DNA of 64,000 nt, taken from assembly GCF_021390325.1 (NCBI RefSeq), contig NZ_JAJUWU010000018.1, positions 1 through 64,000 of the forward strand. The letters are read 5' to 3'. Below, piece by piece: positions 7,276 through 17,526 of the stretch. The notes below the pieces were generated by a model, which saw nothing but the letters and a program-made list of their open reading frames with translations, had not been told where the DNA came from and ran no database searches. The translations under genes and the position numbers were made by a program. This stretch comes from Jiella avicenniae. Lineage in GTDB: Bacteria; Pseudomonadota; Alphaproteobacteria; Rhizobiales; Rhizobiaceae. Position 1 is the first letter of the stretch; every line of letters starts with the position of its first letter.

Positions 7276-8226
7276 TCAGCCGAGCGGCGCGAGACCGAGT
7301 TCGGCGCGGCGGGGCAGATCGGCCCCCTTGCGCGTGCAGGTGACGGCCGCCGCCTTCACGGCGAAATCGACGAGTTCCTCGACGTCGGAGCGCGCAAAGC
7401 CGGCGATCGCCGCGCGCGACAGGGCGCCGCGCTCCTTCAGGCCGGCGAGCAGCGCTGCCTGGAAGGTGTCGCCCGCGCCCACCGTGTCGACCACCTGGAC
7501 CGCGCGTCCCGGCACCTTCGCCGTCTCGCCCCGGCTCGTCGCGGCGATCGCGCCGTGTTCTCCGAGGGTGACGACGGCGATCTCGGCGCCGGCCGAGATC
7601 CACTCGCCGACGACGCTGTCGACGGCACGGCCGGGATAAAGCTGGGCGATGTCCTCCTCGCTGGCCTTCACCAAGCCCGCCAGAGGCACGATTTCTGCGA
7701 CCTTTGCCCGCCAGACGTCGAGATCGGGCTCGATCGAGGCGCGGACGTTTGGGTCGTAGGAGACGAAGCGGTTCGGCGCTTCCTGCCTGACCAGTCGCAG
7801 AAGGGCCGAGGCGGTCGGCTCGGTCACCGTCGAATAGGAGGCGACATGGACGACCTCGACCTCGGCAGGCAGCGACTGCGGCACTTCCTCGGGCTCGATC
7901 GAACGGTCGGCCGTCCCTTCGATGTAGAAGGCGTAGCTCGCCGAGCCGTCCGGGCCGAGCGAGACCATGGCGAGCGTCGTCTGGCGGTCGGTGGGGATCA
8001 GGAAGCGCTGGTCGATCGCCTCGCGCTCCATGAAGGCGCGGATCTTCTCGCCGAAGAGATCGCCCGACATCTTGGTGAAATAGCCGGAATGGTGCCCGAG
8101 CCGCGCCAGGCCCAGCGCCACGTTGAGCGGCGATCCGCCGATCCGCCCGGACAGGGCGACGGTCGACACCTCCTCCTGCGGGAGGGCGAACAGATCGAAC
8201 AGGCAATCACCACAGCTCAAGAACAT
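7276..8226 (-). CDS. PfkB-family carbohydrate kinase
   Basis: ATP-dependent sugar kinase of the ribokinase/fructokinase family. From the ATG at 8226 it has 316 residues. It shows the N-terminal GGSPLNVALGLARLG sugar-binding region and the PfkB signature 2 VVDTVGAGDTFQAALLAGL, which holds the anion hole and the catalytic Asp. CGDCLFDLF is the typical opening. GGAGG about 8 nt upstream supports this start over a frame reaching 8328. The position suggests fructokinase-like activity, but substrate specificity is not readable. It is convergent with the barrel gene and divergent from pcaD. Confidence 0.9.
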   Translation of the reverse strand: MFLSCGDCLFDLFALPQEEVSTVALSGRIGGSPLNVALGLARLGHHSGYFTKMSGDLFGEKIRAFMEREAIDQRFLIPTDRQTTLAMVSLGPDGSASYAFYIEGTADRSIEPEEVPQSLPAEVEVVHVASYSTVTEPTASALLRLVRQEAPNRFVSYDPNVRASIEPDLDVWRAKVAEIVPLAGLVKASEEDIAQLYPGRAVDSVVGEWISAGAEIAVVTLGEHGAIAATSRGETAKVPGRAVQVVDTVGAGDTFQAALLAGLKERGALSRAAIAGFARSDVEELVDFAVKAAAVTCTRKGADLPRRAELGLAPLG

Positions 8227-8408
8227 CCGCGATCCTCCGCTTCGATCTCGTTTCAGGATAGCACAGCCGCTAGCAGGAATGTCCGATTGCCGAAAGAGAG
8301 AGGTGTGGCGACCAGCATCGGGCGGCATGGCCGTCGGGGTTCCTTCGACAGCTTCCGCCGCTATGATCGCCGGAGAGATTCGCCGACACGAGCCCCGGAA
8401 ACGCCCCC

Positions 8409-9215
8409 ATGCCCTTCGACCGCATCAACGGAATTGCCCTCCACCATCGGGTCGACGGGCCCGCCGGCGCCCCGACCATCGTCCTGATCAACTCGCTCGG
8501 CACCGACTACAGGATCTGGGACGCCGTCGTCCCGCAGCTTGCGGGCCGCTACCGGGTGATCCGCTACGACAAGCGCGGCCATGGCCTCTCCGCGGTTCCG
8601 CCGGCCCCCTACCGCATGGAAGACCATTCGGCCGACCTTCTGGCGCTTCTCGATCACTATGGCGTCGGCCAGGCCCTCGTCGTCGGCCTGTCGATCGGCG
8701 GCCAGATCGCCTTCGGTCTCGCGGCGATCGACCAGAACCGCCTCGCCGGCCTCGTCCTGATGGACACCGCCCACAAGATCGGCGATGCGGCAGGCTGGAA
8801 CGGCCGGATCGAAGCGATCGAGACGGGCGGGATCGCGGCGATCGCCGAACAGATCCTGTCGCGCTGGTTCACCCCCGCTTTCCGCAGCGTGGGCAATCCC
8901 GCCTTCGAGGGCTATTCCAACATGCTCGCGAACACGCCGGCCGAAGGCTATCTCGGCTCATGCGCCGCCCTTCGCGATGCCGACCACACCGAGACCGCCC
9001 GGAACCTCGAAGTCCGGACGCTCTGCATCGTCGGCGATCAGGACGGCTCGACACCGCCGGATCTCGTCGAGGCCTGCGCCGATCTCATCGTCGGCGCGCG
9101 GTTCGAGGTCGTCGAAGGCGCCGGGCATCTGCCCTGCATCGAGCAGCCGGACACGACCGCCCGGCTGCTCGGCGATTTCGCCGACGAGATCTTCGGCAAA
9201 GGCGCCACGGCGTGA
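8409..9215 (+). CDS. pcaD: 3-oxoadipate enol-lactonase PcaD
   Basis: Hydrolyses 3-oxoadipate enol-lactone to 3-oxoadipate in the protocatechuate branch of the beta-ketoadipate pathway. It is a 268-residue alpha/beta hydrolase with the nucleophile elbow GLSIGG (Ser95), the likely acid in GDQDGSTPP and the catalytic His in GAGHLPCIEQP. The N-terminus LHHRVDGPAGAPTIVLINSLG is typical of PcaD. Its stop overlaps the pcaB GTG start (GTGA at 9212-9215), so the two are translationally coupled. The other pca genes (G, H, C) are not in the window. Confidence 0.9.
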   Translation: MPFDRINGIALHHRVDGPAGAPTIVLINSLGTDYRIWDAVVPQLAGRYRVIRYDKRGHGLSAVPPAPYRMEDHSADLLALLDHYGVGQALVVGLSIGGQIAFGLAAIDQNRLAGLVLMDTAHKIGDAAGWNGRIEAIETGGIAAIAEQILSRWFTPAFRSVGNPAFEGYSNMLANTPAEGYLGSCAALRDADHTETARNLEVRTLCIVGDQDGSTPPDLVEACADLIVGARFEVVEGAGHLPCIEQPDTTARLLGDFADEIFGKGATA

Positions 9216-10276
9216 CGGCCTCGATCTTCACCCACCCGTTCCTCGGCCCGCTGTTCGGCGACGAGGAGGTCGCCAGCTATTTCACCGCGGCCGCCGACAT
9301 CGAGGCGATGGTCGCCTTCGAGACGGCGCTCGCAGAGGCGGAGGCCGAGTTCGGCCTCGTCGAGAGCGCCGAGCTCGAGGCCATTCGCGCCCGCATGGCC
9401 GAGTTCGCGCCGGATCTCGGGGCGCTGGCAGAGGGGACGGCCCGCGACGGCGTGGTCGTGCCGAGCCTCCTGAAGCAGCTGCGCACCGGGCTCTCCGAGA
9501 CCGCCGCCAAGGCCCTACACAAGGGCGCGACCAGCCAGGACGTGATCGACGCCTCGCTCGCCATGCGCATGCAGGGCGTCTCGCTGGTCCTCGACCGCCG
9601 GCTCGCCGCGCTCACCGACGCCCTCACCCGCTGGAGCCTCGAAGCCGGGCAGCGGCCGGTGATGGCTCATACCCGCATGCAGGCGGCCAAAGAGACCCGC
9701 TTTTCGCGCAAGCTCGCCGCCTGGACCGATCCGCTGGTGCGCTGCCGGCTGAAGCGCGAGGCGATCGCCCCGCAGGCCTTCGCCCTCAGGATGGGCGGCG
9801 CGGTCGGCGACAGGGCCGGCTTCGGCGATCGGGCCGATCGGATCGCCGAAACGGTCGCGTCGCGCCTCGGCCTTTACGCCGCGCCCTCCTCGCTGCATTC
9901 CGAACGGGACGGCCTCGTCGAACTCGCCAATTGGTTCTCGCTCGTCACCGGCGCGCTCGGCAAGCTCGGCCAGGACGCGGTGCTGTCCCTGCAGAACGAG
10001 GTCGGCGAGCTGCAGCTTTCCGGCGGCGGCGGCTCCTCGGCGATGCCGCACAAGAACAATCCGGTCGGCGCGGAGATCCTCGTCACCCTCGCCCGGTTCA
10101 ACGCCACCCTCGTCTCCGGCATGCACCAGGCGCTCGTCCACGAGAACGAGCGCTCGGGCGCCGCCTGGTCGCTGGAATGGATGATCCTGCCGCAAATGGC
10201 GATGGCGGCCGCCGCTTCGACCCGTACGGCGGCAGACCTGCTGGGCAATCTGTCGCTCGCAGACAGGCAAGAGTGA
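9212..10276 (+). CDS. pcaB: 3-carboxy-cis,cis-muconate cycloisomerase PcaB
   Basis: Converts 3-carboxy-cis,cis-muconate to the muconolactone in protocatechuate degradation. It starts with the GTG at 9212 inside the pcaD stop and has 354 residues. It belongs to the fumarase/aspartase superfamily, with the signature GSSAMPHKNNPVGAE on the mobile active-site loop, HKGATSQDVIDASLAMRM (substrate-binding His) and HTRMQAA. The length matches the shorter rhizobial PcaB proteins. pcaD-pcaB adjacency supports the specific call over adenylosuccinate lyase. Confidence 0.93.
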   Translation: MTASIFTHPFLGPLFGDEEVASYFTAAADIEAMVAFETALAEAEAEFGLVESAELEAIRARMAEFAPDLGALAEGTARDGVVVPSLLKQLRTGLSETAAKALHKGATSQDVIDASLAMRMQGVSLVLDRRLAALTDALTRWSLEAGQRPVMAHTRMQAAKETRFSRKLAAWTDPLVRCRLKREAIAPQAFALRMGGAVGDRAGFGDRADRIAETVASRLGLYAAPSSLHSERDGLVELANWFSLVTGALGKLGQDAVLSLQNEVGELQLSGGGGSSAMPHKNNPVGAEILVTLARFNATLVSGMHQALVHENERSGAAWSLEWMILPQMAMAAAASTRTAADLLGNLSLADRQE

Positions 10277-10466
10277 CGGCGCGGCGGGATGGCGGTCGCG
10301 CCTTCGTCTGATCCCGCCCTGGACCTTCCACTGCCAGCGGCATCGATCACCCGGAAAGGATCAGGCCCATGGCTCCGCTCGTCCAGATCGCCTTCGCCAA
10401 GCGCTATCTCATCACCCGGCCGTGCCGACCGGCGCGCGGGTAGTTCGCCGGGTCACCCGCTCCGGC

Positions 10467-10649
10467 CTAAGCGCCGATCAGCGCAAGCATCGCCTCGATG
10501 ACGCTCGCGCCGCCGATGGGTGCGATCACCAGAGAGGCGAGGAAGATGCCGATCACCCAGAGGAGGACCTTCTCGTCGCGGTCGCCGAGACGCCTGCCGT
10601 TGCCGGCCGGATCGATCGGGCCCCACTGGTTCTTCTCGTCGAGATACAT
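10467..10649 (-). CDS. Small membrane protein of unknown function
   Basis: A 60-residue protein: a polar, charged N-terminal half (MYLDEKNQWGPIDPAGNG...) and a C-terminal half with hydrophobic stretches (LLWVIGIFLASLVIAPIGG and VIEAMLALIGA). No family is recognised. Codon usage looks coding, and the opposite-strand frames are poor. The ribosome binding site is weak (CGGACGG). It lies downstream of ftsK on the same strand, about 150 bp away, so co-transcription is possible. Confidence 0.55.
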   Translation of the reverse strand: MYLDEKNQWGPIDPAGNGRRLGDRDEKVLLWVIGIFLASLVIAPIGGASVIEAMLALIGA

Positions 10650-10802
10650 GCCGGCCGTCCGGGAAGCCTGTCGCGCACCGGTCGATTGAACGTCCCCGCC
10701 CGCGGGCTGTCAACGCGACGGATCGCATCACGGGCCGATCGTCGTCGCCATCGGTCCTCCGGCCTGGGAAGACGGACCCGGAACGGGGCCCGCCGCCCGG
10801 TC

Positions 10803-13760
10803 TCACATTTCGTCTTCCGTCGGCACCAGGATCTCGCGCTTGCCGGCGTGGTTGGCCGGACCGACGATGCCCTCCTGCTCCATCTTCTCGATGATCGAGG
10901 CGGCACGGTTGTAGCCGATGCCGAGACGGCGCTGGATGTAGGAGGTGGACGCCTTGCCGTCTCTGAGGACGACCGCGACCGCTTGGTCGTAGGGATCGTC
11001 GGAATCGTCGCCGCCGGACGAGCCGCCGGAATTGCCGCCGGAGCCCCCGCCCGAGCCGCCGTCCTCGTCCTCGTCCTCGTCGACGAGGATCGCATCGAGA
11101 TAGTCCGGCACGCCCTGCGACTTCAGATGGTTGACGATCGCCTCGACTTCCTGATCGTCGACGAAGGGGCCATGGACGCGCTGGGTGCGCCCCCCGCCGG
11201 CCATGAACAGCATGTCGCCCATGCCGAGCAGCTGCTCGGCGCCCTGCTCGCCGAGGATGGTGCGGGAATCGATCTTCGACGTCACCTGGAAGGAGATGCG
11301 GGTCGGGAAGTTCGCCTTGATCGTGCCGGTGATGACGTCGACCGAGGGGCGCTGGGTCGCCATGATGACGTGGATGCCGGCGGCGCGGGCCATCTGGGCG
11401 AGGCGCTGGACGGCGCCCTCGATGTCCTTGCCGGCGACCATCATCAGGTCGGCCATCTCGTCGATGATGACGACGATGTAGGGCAACGGCTCGAGATCGA
11501 ACTCTTCCGTTTCGAAGATCGGCTCGCCGGTCTCCCGGTCGAAGCCCGTCTGGACCGTGCGCGACATCGTCTCGCCGCGCTCCATCGCCTGTTTGACGCG
11601 GGAGTTGAAGCCGTCGATGTTGCGGACGCCCACCTTCGACATCTTGCGATAGCGGTCCTCCATCTCGCGGACCGTCCATTTCAGTGCGACGACGGCCTTC
11701 TTCGGGTCGGTCACGACCGGCGAGAGGAGATGCGGGATGCCGTCGTAGATCGACAGTTCCAGCATCTTCGGGTCGATCATGATCAGCCGGCACTCGGCGG
11801 GGGTGAACCGGTAGAGCAGCGACAGGATCATCGTGTTGATCGACACCGATTTACCCGAGCCGGTGGTGCCGGCGACGAGCAGATGCGGCATCTTGGCGAG
11901 ATCGGCGATCACCGCCTCGCCGCCGATGGTCTTGCCGAGGACGAGCGGCAGCTTGCCCTTGTTCTGGGCGAAGGCTTCGGACGCGATCATCTCCCGATAG
12001 TAGACGGTCTCGCGGCGCTGGTTCGGCAGTTCGATGCCGATGGCGTTCTTGCCGGGGATGACGGCGACGCGGGCGGCGATCGCCGACATCGAGCGGGCAA
12101 TGTCGTCGGCAAGGCCGATGACGCGGGAGGACTTGATGCCGGGCGCCGGCTCCAGCTCGTAGAGCGTGACCACCGGTCCCGGACGAACCTCGATGATCTC
12201 GCCCTTGACGCCGAAATCTTCCAGCACGCCTTCGAGCAGCCGCGCATTCTCCTGCAGCGCCTCGGGCGACATCGAGGAATCGCGACCGGTCGCCTTGGGC
12301 GGCGACAGGAACTCGATCGAGGGCAGCTCGAAGGTGGCCGAATCGGCGACGGTCATCGGCTGCGGCGCGGCCTTCATCGCCACGGCCCGGCCCGAGCCGG
12401 TGCGCAGCCGCTGCTGGTCGGCGGTCACCGTGCGCTGTTGCGGGACGACGCGGGCGGCTGCCTCGCCGGCGGCGGGGCCCCGCGAAGGCGCGGCCTGGGG
12501 CGCCTGCGGGCGCGGCCGCTGCGGCTCCTGCGCCGGGGCCGGATCGCGCCGCTCGCCGTCCTGGCGCTCGCTCCGCTGGCCGGCCCTGCGGCCGGGAAAG
12601 GCGACGATGTTGCCGGAAAGAAGCCCGCGCCAGCCGCCGCCCTCGTCCTCGCCCCCACGGCCGGTGACCCGGTCGTCGGCGCTGACGGACATGGCATCGC
12701 CTCGGACCTGTTCGGCCGGCGGCGCCTCGTGCCAAGCGGCGGCAGCGATCTCCTCCTCGAAGTCGGTGCGCGCGTCTTCGTCATCCGTCACGGAGAAGTC
12801 GTCGACCGCCGGCTGCCTCGGAGCCGCGTGAGCGACCTGCCGCTCGTCCTGCCAGGCGGTCTCGTCGGCCGTCGCCCAGGCTGCGGCGGCCTCGTCGTCG
12901 TCTTCCTGCCAGTCGGTGGGGTCGACGAAACTGTTGCCGTCATGGACCGGCATCTGCACCCGGATCGACCGGCCCGCCCGCTCGACGGGCGCCGGGGGGG
13001 GCGGTGCGAAGGCCGCCTCGTCGGCGTCGTGCCAATTGTCGAAACGATCGCCGAAATCGGGCTCTTTCTGCCTTTGGCGCTGCTCGCTGCGACGCTGCCA
13101 GGCGGCCTTGAGGGAGTAGAAGCCGTGCGCCGCGGCGCCGAAGAGAAGGGCGAAGCGTCCCTCGCGGTCGTCCTCCTCGGCGTGCCGCAGCCTCTCGGCA
13201 TGGGTGGGGTAACGGCCGATCAGGGCGGCGCCGTTGAGATAGAGCCAGATGGCCGGAGCCGCCAACAGCGCCGCGAGGACGAGAGCCGTCACACCGCTCG
13301 GATAGCCGCCGAACAGCGAAGCGGGGATCTTCAGGACGAGATCGCCGGCGACGCCGCCGATGCCGATCGGCAGAGGCCAGGTGGCCGGCGGCTCGATGCA
13401 GCCGAGCGCCGCGCAGAACGTGACGATGCCGCCGACGGCGAACCAGCCGCGCTTCCAGACGTGATCGACGCCGTCGCCGCGGATCAGCCGCAGCGCCCAG
13501 ATCACCGGCAGGCCGATCACCAGCGTCGCGCCGATGCCGAAGATCTGCATCATCAGGTCGGCGACGATCGCCCCGGTGGCGCCGGCGGCGTTCTCGATCA
13601 TGTTCTGGTTGGACTGGCTGAGCGAAGGGTCGGTGACCGACCATGTGGCGCAGGCAAGGCCGAGATAGGCCGAAAGGAGGAGGAGGCCGACGGCCACCGT
13701 CATCTCCAGACCGCGCCGAAGGAGGGAAGTCTCGTCTGCGCCGACCGTTACGTACGCCAT
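10803..13760 (-). CDS. ftsK: DNA translocase FtsK
   Basis: Septal DNA pump that clears and resolves chromosome dimers at division. It has 985 residues. Hydrophobic segments lie at about 20-40, 65-90, 108-121 and 155-178. A long acidic, Pro/Gln-rich linker spans about 200-480. The RecA-like motor has Walker [11 protein letters not shown] near residue 632 and Walker [13 protein letters not shown] near 763. An unusual DEDEDEDGG/Gly-Ser linker at about 888-915 leads to a gamma winged helix ([21 protein letters not shown]). The length is normal for Rhizobiales. Two candidate CtrA boxes lie 87-118 bp upstream. Confidence 0.95.
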   Translation of the reverse strand: MAYVTVGADETSLLRRGLEMTVAVGLLLLSAYLGLACATWSVTDPSLSQSNQNMIENAAGATGAIVADLMMQIFGIGATLVIGLPVIWALRLIRGDGVDHVWKRGWFAVGGIVTFCAALGCIEPPATWPLPIGIGGVAGDLVLKIPASLFGGYPSGVTALVLAALLAAPAIWLYLNGAALIGRYPTHAERLRHAEEDDREGRFALLFGAAAHGFYSLKAAWQRRSEQRQRQKEPDFGDRFDNWHDADEAAFAPPPPAPVERAGRSIRVQMPVHDGNSFVDPTDWQEDDDEAAAAWATADETAWQDERQVAHAAPRQPAVDDFSVTDDEDARTDFEEEIAAAAWHEAPPAEQVRGDAMSVSADDRVTGRGGEDEGGGWRGLLSGNIVAFPGRRAGQRSERQDGERRDPAPAQEPQRPRPQAPQAAPSRGPAAGEAAARVVPQQRTVTADQQRLRTGSGRAVAMKAAPQPMTVADSATFELPSIEFLSPPKATGRDSSMSPEALQENARLLEGVLEDFGVKGEIIEVRPGPVVTLYELEPAPGIKSSRVIGLADDIARSMSAIAARVAVIPGKNAIGIELPNQRRETVYYREMIASEAFAQNKGKLPLVLGKTIGGEAVIADLAKMPHLLVAGTTGSGKSVSINTMILSLLYRFTPAECRLIMIDPKMLELSIYDGIPHLLSPVVTDPKKAVVALKWTVREMEDRYRKMSKVGVRNIDGFNSRVKQAMERGETMSRTVQTGFDRETGEPIFETEEFDLEPLPYIVVIIDEMADLMMVAGKDIEGAVQRLAQMARAAGIHVIMATQRPSVDVITGTIKANFPTRISFQVTSKIDSRTILGEQGAEQLLGMGDMLFMAGGGRTQRVHGPFVDDQEVEAIVNHLKSQGVPDYLDAILVDEDEDEDGGSGGGSGGNSGGSSGGDDSDDPYDQAVAVVLRDGKASTSYIQRRLGIGYNRAASIIEKMEQEGIVGPANHAGKREILVPTEDEM

Positions 13761-13846
13761 TCACCTGACCCGCTGCGACTTTTTTCGACGATCCGCCGAC
13801 CGGGGCCGGCCTCGTCCACACTGCCACGGAGACTAGCCGAGGAGGG

Positions 13847-13878
13847 TTAAGGCGCTCTTAAGATTAAGGCCGCGTTAG
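13847..13878. promoter_or_regulatory. Two tandem candidate CtrA binding sites upstream of ftsK
   Basis: TTAA-GGCGCTC-TTAA at 13847-13861 is a perfect match to the CtrA consensus TTAA-N7-TTAA. A second site, TTAA-N7-TTAG at 13864-13878, has one mismatch. They begin 17 bp apart. They lie upstream of the ftsK start at 13760 in otherwise GC-rich DNA, where four TTA-type half sites in 32 bp are unlikely by chance. CtrA is the cell-cycle master regulator of alphaproteobacteria; its action here is inferred. Confidence 0.55.
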
Positions 13879-13969
13879 CAAAGCCGCTTCAAGGCGAGGC
13901 TTGCCGAAGGGACCTCGGCGCGTGCCCCGAACGCGGTCGACGGGCCGCCGTGACCGGCCATCGAACGCT

Positions 13970-15241
13970 TCAGCCGTGCAGCTTCAGCTGCGCCCCCTTG
14001 GCCGGGGAGAGCCAGTCGGCAAAGATCGCCACGCCGCCGCGCAACGGCCCGAGCAGCGTCCACTGGTGCCTTCGCTGCAGGCTCTTGTAGGCGGCGTTGG
14101 CGAACTGGCCCTTGACGATGAGGTCGGTCTTGCGGCCGAAGCCGATCTGTCCCACCGAGCCGGCCCGGGCCAGCGACAGAAGCCGGCCGCGATCGTCGTA
14201 GACGAAAGGTTCCGGCTCGTTGCCTGCAAGCAGCGACGGGATCGCGGTCTCAAGATAGGCCGCCTGCTGGCTGGCGCACTGGGCCGTCGGCGGCAGGGCC
14301 GCATCGGCGCCCACGGGTGTGAAGCTCGCGGCGTCGCCGAGCACCTGGATCGCCGGATCGATCGTCGAGCGCAGCCGCTGGTCGACGACGATCCGTCCCT
14401 TCTTGTCGAGTTCGAAATCGGCGAAGCCGGCAAGCCCGGGATTGCCGACGAGGCCGGCCGCCCAGACCGAAATGTCGGCGGGATGCCGGGTGCCGTCGGC
14501 CTCGACCACGCCGTCGGTGGCGATCTCGGCGATCTTCGCCCCGGTCAGGGTGTCGATGTCGAGGGCGTGAAGCCGCGCCTCGACGTTCCGGCGCAGCGTC
14601 TCTTCCGCCCCCGGCATCAGCTCCGGTGCCGCCTCGGCGACCAGAATCTCCAGAAGGTCGCGGGGCCTCTCGCCGGTCTTGCGGAAGAAGCCGCTCTCGA
14701 CCTGGCGCAGATGCGCGGCGAGTTCGGTGCCGGTCGCCCCCGAGCCGACGATGACGACATGGGCCGGTCGGCCGGTCGCGCGGGCCGAGATCATCAGGGC
14801 GATGAAGCGGGCGCGAAAGCGGTCGGCGTCGACCCGCTCGTCGAGGCGAACGGCGTGTTCGGCGACGCCTTTCGTGCCGAAATCCGGCGTCACCCCGCCG
14901 AGCGCGACGACGAGACGATCGTAGGCGATCTGGCGGGGCACGGCGCCGGCGCCGCACGGGGCCGCCGGCCCGGTCAGACAAACCCGCTTCTCCGCCGGGT
15001 CGATGCGCTCCACCTCGCCCTGCTCGAAGGAAAAGCCGCGCATGCGCGCGAGCATGTAGTAGCTCAGTTCCGACAGCGTCGAATCGATCGTCCCGGCGGC
15101 GAATTCGTGCAGCCGCGGCTTCCACATGTGCGAGGCATGGCGGTCGACCAGGGTGACGTCGAGGTCTTCCCGGCCGCCGAGCTTCGCCGCGAGTTCGGAG
15201 CCGCCGGCACCGCCGCCGAGGATGACCAGCCGGGGAGCCAT
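13970..15241 (-). CDS. NDH-2-like FAD-dependent pyridine nucleotide oxidoreductase
   Basis: Likely a type II NADH:quinone oxidoreductase or close relative, peripheral on the inner membrane. The protein has about 423 residues and two Rossmann folds: RLVILGGGAGGSELAAKLG at the N-terminus for FAD and HVVIVGSGATGTELAAHL in the middle for NAD(P)H. VLGDAASF is the typical FAD-contacting GD motif. The C-terminal region DWLSPAKGAQLKLHG resembles the membrane-binding end of NDH-2. ATG 15241 is preferred; a GTG three bases earlier is possible. It lies 9 bp after the DUF3096 gene and is probably co-transcribed with it. Confidence 0.85.
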   Translation of the reverse strand: MAPRLVILGGGAGGSELAAKLGGREDLDVTLVDRHASHMWKPRLHEFAAGTIDSTLSELSYYMLARMRGFSFEQGEVERIDPAEKRVCLTGPAAPCGAGAVPRQIAYDRLVVALGGVTPDFGTKGVAEHAVRLDERVDADRFRARFIALMISARATGRPAHVVIVGSGATGTELAAHLRQVESGFFRKTGERPRDLLEILVAEAAPELMPGAEETLRRNVEARLHALDIDTLTGAKIAEIATDGVVEADGTRHPADISVWAAGLVGNPGLAGFADFELDKKGRIVVDQRLRSTIDPAIQVLGDAASFTPVGADAALPPTAQCASQQAAYLETAIPSLLAGNEPEPFVYDDRGRLLSLARAGSVGQIGFGRKTDLIVKGQFANAAYKSLQRRHQWTLLGPLRGGVAIFADWLSPAKGAQLKLHG

Positions 15242-15250
15242 CACCGGCCC

Positions 15251-15397
15251 TCAGATGTGAATGAGGTCGGGGAACAGGCCCATCAGGCCGACGACGATCA
15301 GATAGATCGCCACGATGACGTTGAGCAGCCGCGGAACGACGAGGATGAGGATCCCGGCGATCAGCGCGACGAGCGGCTGAATGGCGATGATTTCCAT
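15251..15397 (-). CDS. DUF3096 family small membrane protein
   Basis: A 48-residue, almost fully hydrophobic protein that matches the DUF3096 pattern: AIQPLVALIAGILILVVPR, then LLNVIVAIYLIVVGLMGL. Two membrane spans are expected. GGAGG lies about 7 nt before the ATG at 15397. Its stop is 9 bp before the NDH-2-like gene, so the two form an operon. The function of the family is unknown. Confidence 0.85.
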   Translation of the reverse strand: MEIIAIQPLVALIAGILILVVPRLLNVIVAIYLIVVGLMGLFPDLIHI

Positions 15398-15491
15398 GGA
15401 CGTGCCTCCGGTGGGGAGGCGGTAACTAGCGCGCGGCGCGCCGCGTCAAAGTGCTGCGGCAGCCCGCAGCGGGCGGCTCGCCCGCCGCAAC

Positions 15492-15526
15492 GACGAGAGG
15501 GGCGGCTTGCGGCCGCCCCTCTCGTC
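15492..15526. terminator. Hairpin between chemoreceptor and DUF3096 genes
   Basis: A 15-bp perfect stem (15492-15506 with 15512-15526) encloses the loop TTGCG. It lies 51 bp after the chemoreceptor stop on the minus strand. The flanking T content is low, so termination may be only partial. Confidence 0.6.
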
Positions 15527-15576
15527 CATCCGCCGTCTCGACGGGATTGTCCGCGTCTTCGTGCGACCGGCCCGGA

Positions 15577-17526
15577 TCAGAACTCTTCCCAGCTGTCGGC
15601 GGACGGGGCAGACTGGCGCGCGGCACCGCCGGTTCCCGTCGACCGCATCTGCGGCACGGCGCGCGGCGCGGCCTTGGCGGCCGGCTTGTGCGCTTTTGCG
15701 GCGGCCTGCGCCCTCGCGGGGGCTGCGCCGGCACTCTTGCCGCCGGCCGTCTTGAAGCGCGCCACCGCCTGGGCGAGACCGTCGGTCTCGGTGGACAGGG
15801 TCTGGGCGGCCGCCGTCGACTGTTCGACCATCGCGGCGTTCTGCTGCGTCACCTTGTCCATCTGGTCGGCCGCACCCGAGACTTCGCGCAGGCTGGTCGC
15901 CTGTTCGCGGGCCGATTCGGCGATTTTGGCGACGACTTCCGCCATGCCGGCGACCTCTGCGACGATCTCGTCGAGCGACTTGCCCGAGGCCGAGACGAGG
16001 TCGACGCCCTTTTCCACCTGCTCGGACGAGGCGTTGATCAGCCCCTTGATCTCCTTGGCGGCTTCCGCCGAGCGCTGGGCGAGCGCCCGCACTTCCTGGG
16101 CGACGACGGCAAAGCCCTTGCCGGCCTCGCCCGCCCGCGCCGCCTCGACGCCGGCATTGAGGGCGAGGAGGTTGGTCTGGAAGGCGATCTCGTCGATGAC
16201 GCCGATGATCTGCGAGATCTGCTGCGACGAGGACTCGATGCCGTTCATCGCCGAGACCGCCTCGGCGACGATCTCGCCGCCGCGCGTCGCCTTCTGGCGC
16301 GCGGACTGAGCCGTCTGGCGGGCCTTTCCGGCGTCCTCGGCCATGGCATTGACGCCGCCCGTCACCTCGCCGAGCGCGGCGACCGTCTCTTCGAGGCTCG
16401 CCGCCTGCTGCTCGGTGCGGTGGGCGAGATCGTTGGAGGCGACGGTGATCTCCGACAACCCCATGCGGATCGTGCCGACCGCGCCGATCACCCGGCTGAT
16501 CGCGGCTTCGAGTTCCTCGACCGAGGCGTTGAACTTCGCCCGGATCGGCTCGAATTCCGGCGCCACGGCGCCCGTCATCCGAACCGTCAGGTCACCCGAG
16601 GACAGCCGGTCGAAGCCGGCGTCGACGACGCCCATGAAGGCCCTGAGATCCTCCGCCTTGGCGTGTTCCAGATCGGCCTGACGCTGCTTGGCATCGGCTT
16701 CCGAGACGCGGGCCGCCTCGGCTTCCTTCTCCAGCCGGTCGCGGGCGAGCGCCTGTTCCTTGAAGACCTGAACGGCGCCGGCCATCTGGCCGATCTCGTC
16801 GCCGCGGCCGGTGGCAGGAACCTCGACAGACTTGTCGCCGGAGGCGAGCCGGCGCATCGCCCCGGTCATCGCGCTGATCGGCCGAATGATGGTCTTGGCA
16901 AGGACGACCCCGAGCGCGATTGCCGAGATGGCGATGGCGACGAGCGTGGCCACGATGACGTTGCGCGACAGCGAGATTGCGTCCAGTTCGACCGTCTTGG
17001 CCTCGGCCAGCGCCTGCCGGGCTTCGTCCCGTTCCGCGTCGAGCGCCTCCTCGATCGGCTCGATGAATTTGTCTGCCTTGCCGGAATTGAAGATCGCGAG
17101 CGCCGCGGGATAGGTCGCCTCCTGGCGGGCCGCGGCGATGACCGGATCGGCGATCTCGCTCTGCCAGGCGGTCATCGCCGCCAGAACGTCCGCATATTTC
17201 GCCCCGAAGGCACTGCCGGCGCCGACGAGATCACGCAACTTGGCGAGCGCGGCCTCGAAGGACTTGTGATGCTCCTTCACCCGGCCGGCGAAGTACTCGT
17301 CGCGGGTGATCATGAAACCGCGCAGCGAATTCTCCTGCCGCGCCAGGGCAAAGCGCGCATCGACCGCAGCGTCGACGATCGCCGTGCGGCTGTCCTTGGT
17401 GGCGGCGGCGTCGGCGATCCGGCCGGCCGTCCAGAAGATCGTCGCGCCCATCGCGAGAGACAGGAGCGAGAGGAAACCGAGAGCAAGCGCCAGCTTGCGG
17501 GAAATGGACATATTCGCGAAGGACAA
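15577..17526 (-). CDS. Methyl-accepting chemotaxis protein (periplasmic four-helix sensor)
   Basis: Chemoreceptor of 649 residues. The first membrane span is at about 10-30. The periplasmic region, about 31-190, is helical with the phrase [15 protein letters not shown] typical of CHASE3/four-helix-bundle sensors. The second span, at about 193-213, is followed by HAMP ([17 protein letters not shown]) and a second HAMP-like unit with [13 protein letters not shown]. The signalling hairpin has the conserved tip [20 protein letters not shown]. The C-terminus ends DSWEEF, a variant of the pentapeptide tether for CheR/CheB. The segment 15749-16663 is shared almost exactly with the chemoreceptor at 18989-20938. 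Confidence 0.93.
   Translation of the reverse strand: MSFANMSISRKLALALGFLSLLSLAMGATIFWTAGRIADAAATKDSRTAIVDAAVDARFALARQENSLRGFMITRDEYFAGRVKEHHKSFEAALAKLRDLVGAGSAFGAKYADVLAAMTAWQSEIADPVIAAARQEATYPAALAIFNSGKADKFIEPIEEALDAERDEARQALAEAKTVELDAISLSRNVIVATLVAIAISAIALGVVLAKTIIRPISAMTGAMRRLASGDKSVEVPATGRGDEIGQMAGAVQVFKEQALARDRLEKEAEAARVSEADAKQRQADLEHAKAEDLRAFMGVVDAGFDRLSSGDLTVRMTGAVAPEFEPIRAKFNASVEELEAAISRVIGAVGTIRMGLSEITVASNDLAHRTEQQAASLEETVAALGEVTGGVNAMAEDAGKARQTAQSARQKATRGGEIVAEAVSAMNGIESSSQQISQIIGVIDEIAFQTNLLALNAGVEAARAGEAGKGFAVVAQEVRALAQRSAEAAKEIKGLINASSEQVEKGVDLVSASGKSLDEIVAEVAGMAEVVAKIAESAREQATSLREVSGAADQMDKVTQQNAAMVEQSTAAAQTLSTETDGLAQAVARFKTAGGKSAGAAPARAQAAAKAHKPAAKAAPRAVPQMRSTGTGGAARQSAPSADSWEEF
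15749..16663. repeat. 915-bp direct repeat, copy 1 (chemoreceptor signalling domain)
   Basis: This stretch aligns without indels to 19170-20084 at a constant offset of 3421 bp, with long identical runs. It encodes the HAMP-like linker, methylation helices and signalling tip. It indicates gene duplication or ongoing gene conversion and is a substrate for homologous recombination. Confidence 0.8.

Noticed and set aside
10369-10443. 24-codon frame MAPLVQIAFAKRYL with a GGAAAGGA site after pcaB
   Set aside because: Too short and not recognised; could be a degraded gene start but cannot be supported.
10422-13850. Long plus-strand frame antisense to ftsK
   Set aside because: Low-complexity Arg/Asp/Gly translation with no motif; the ftsK strand is unambiguous.
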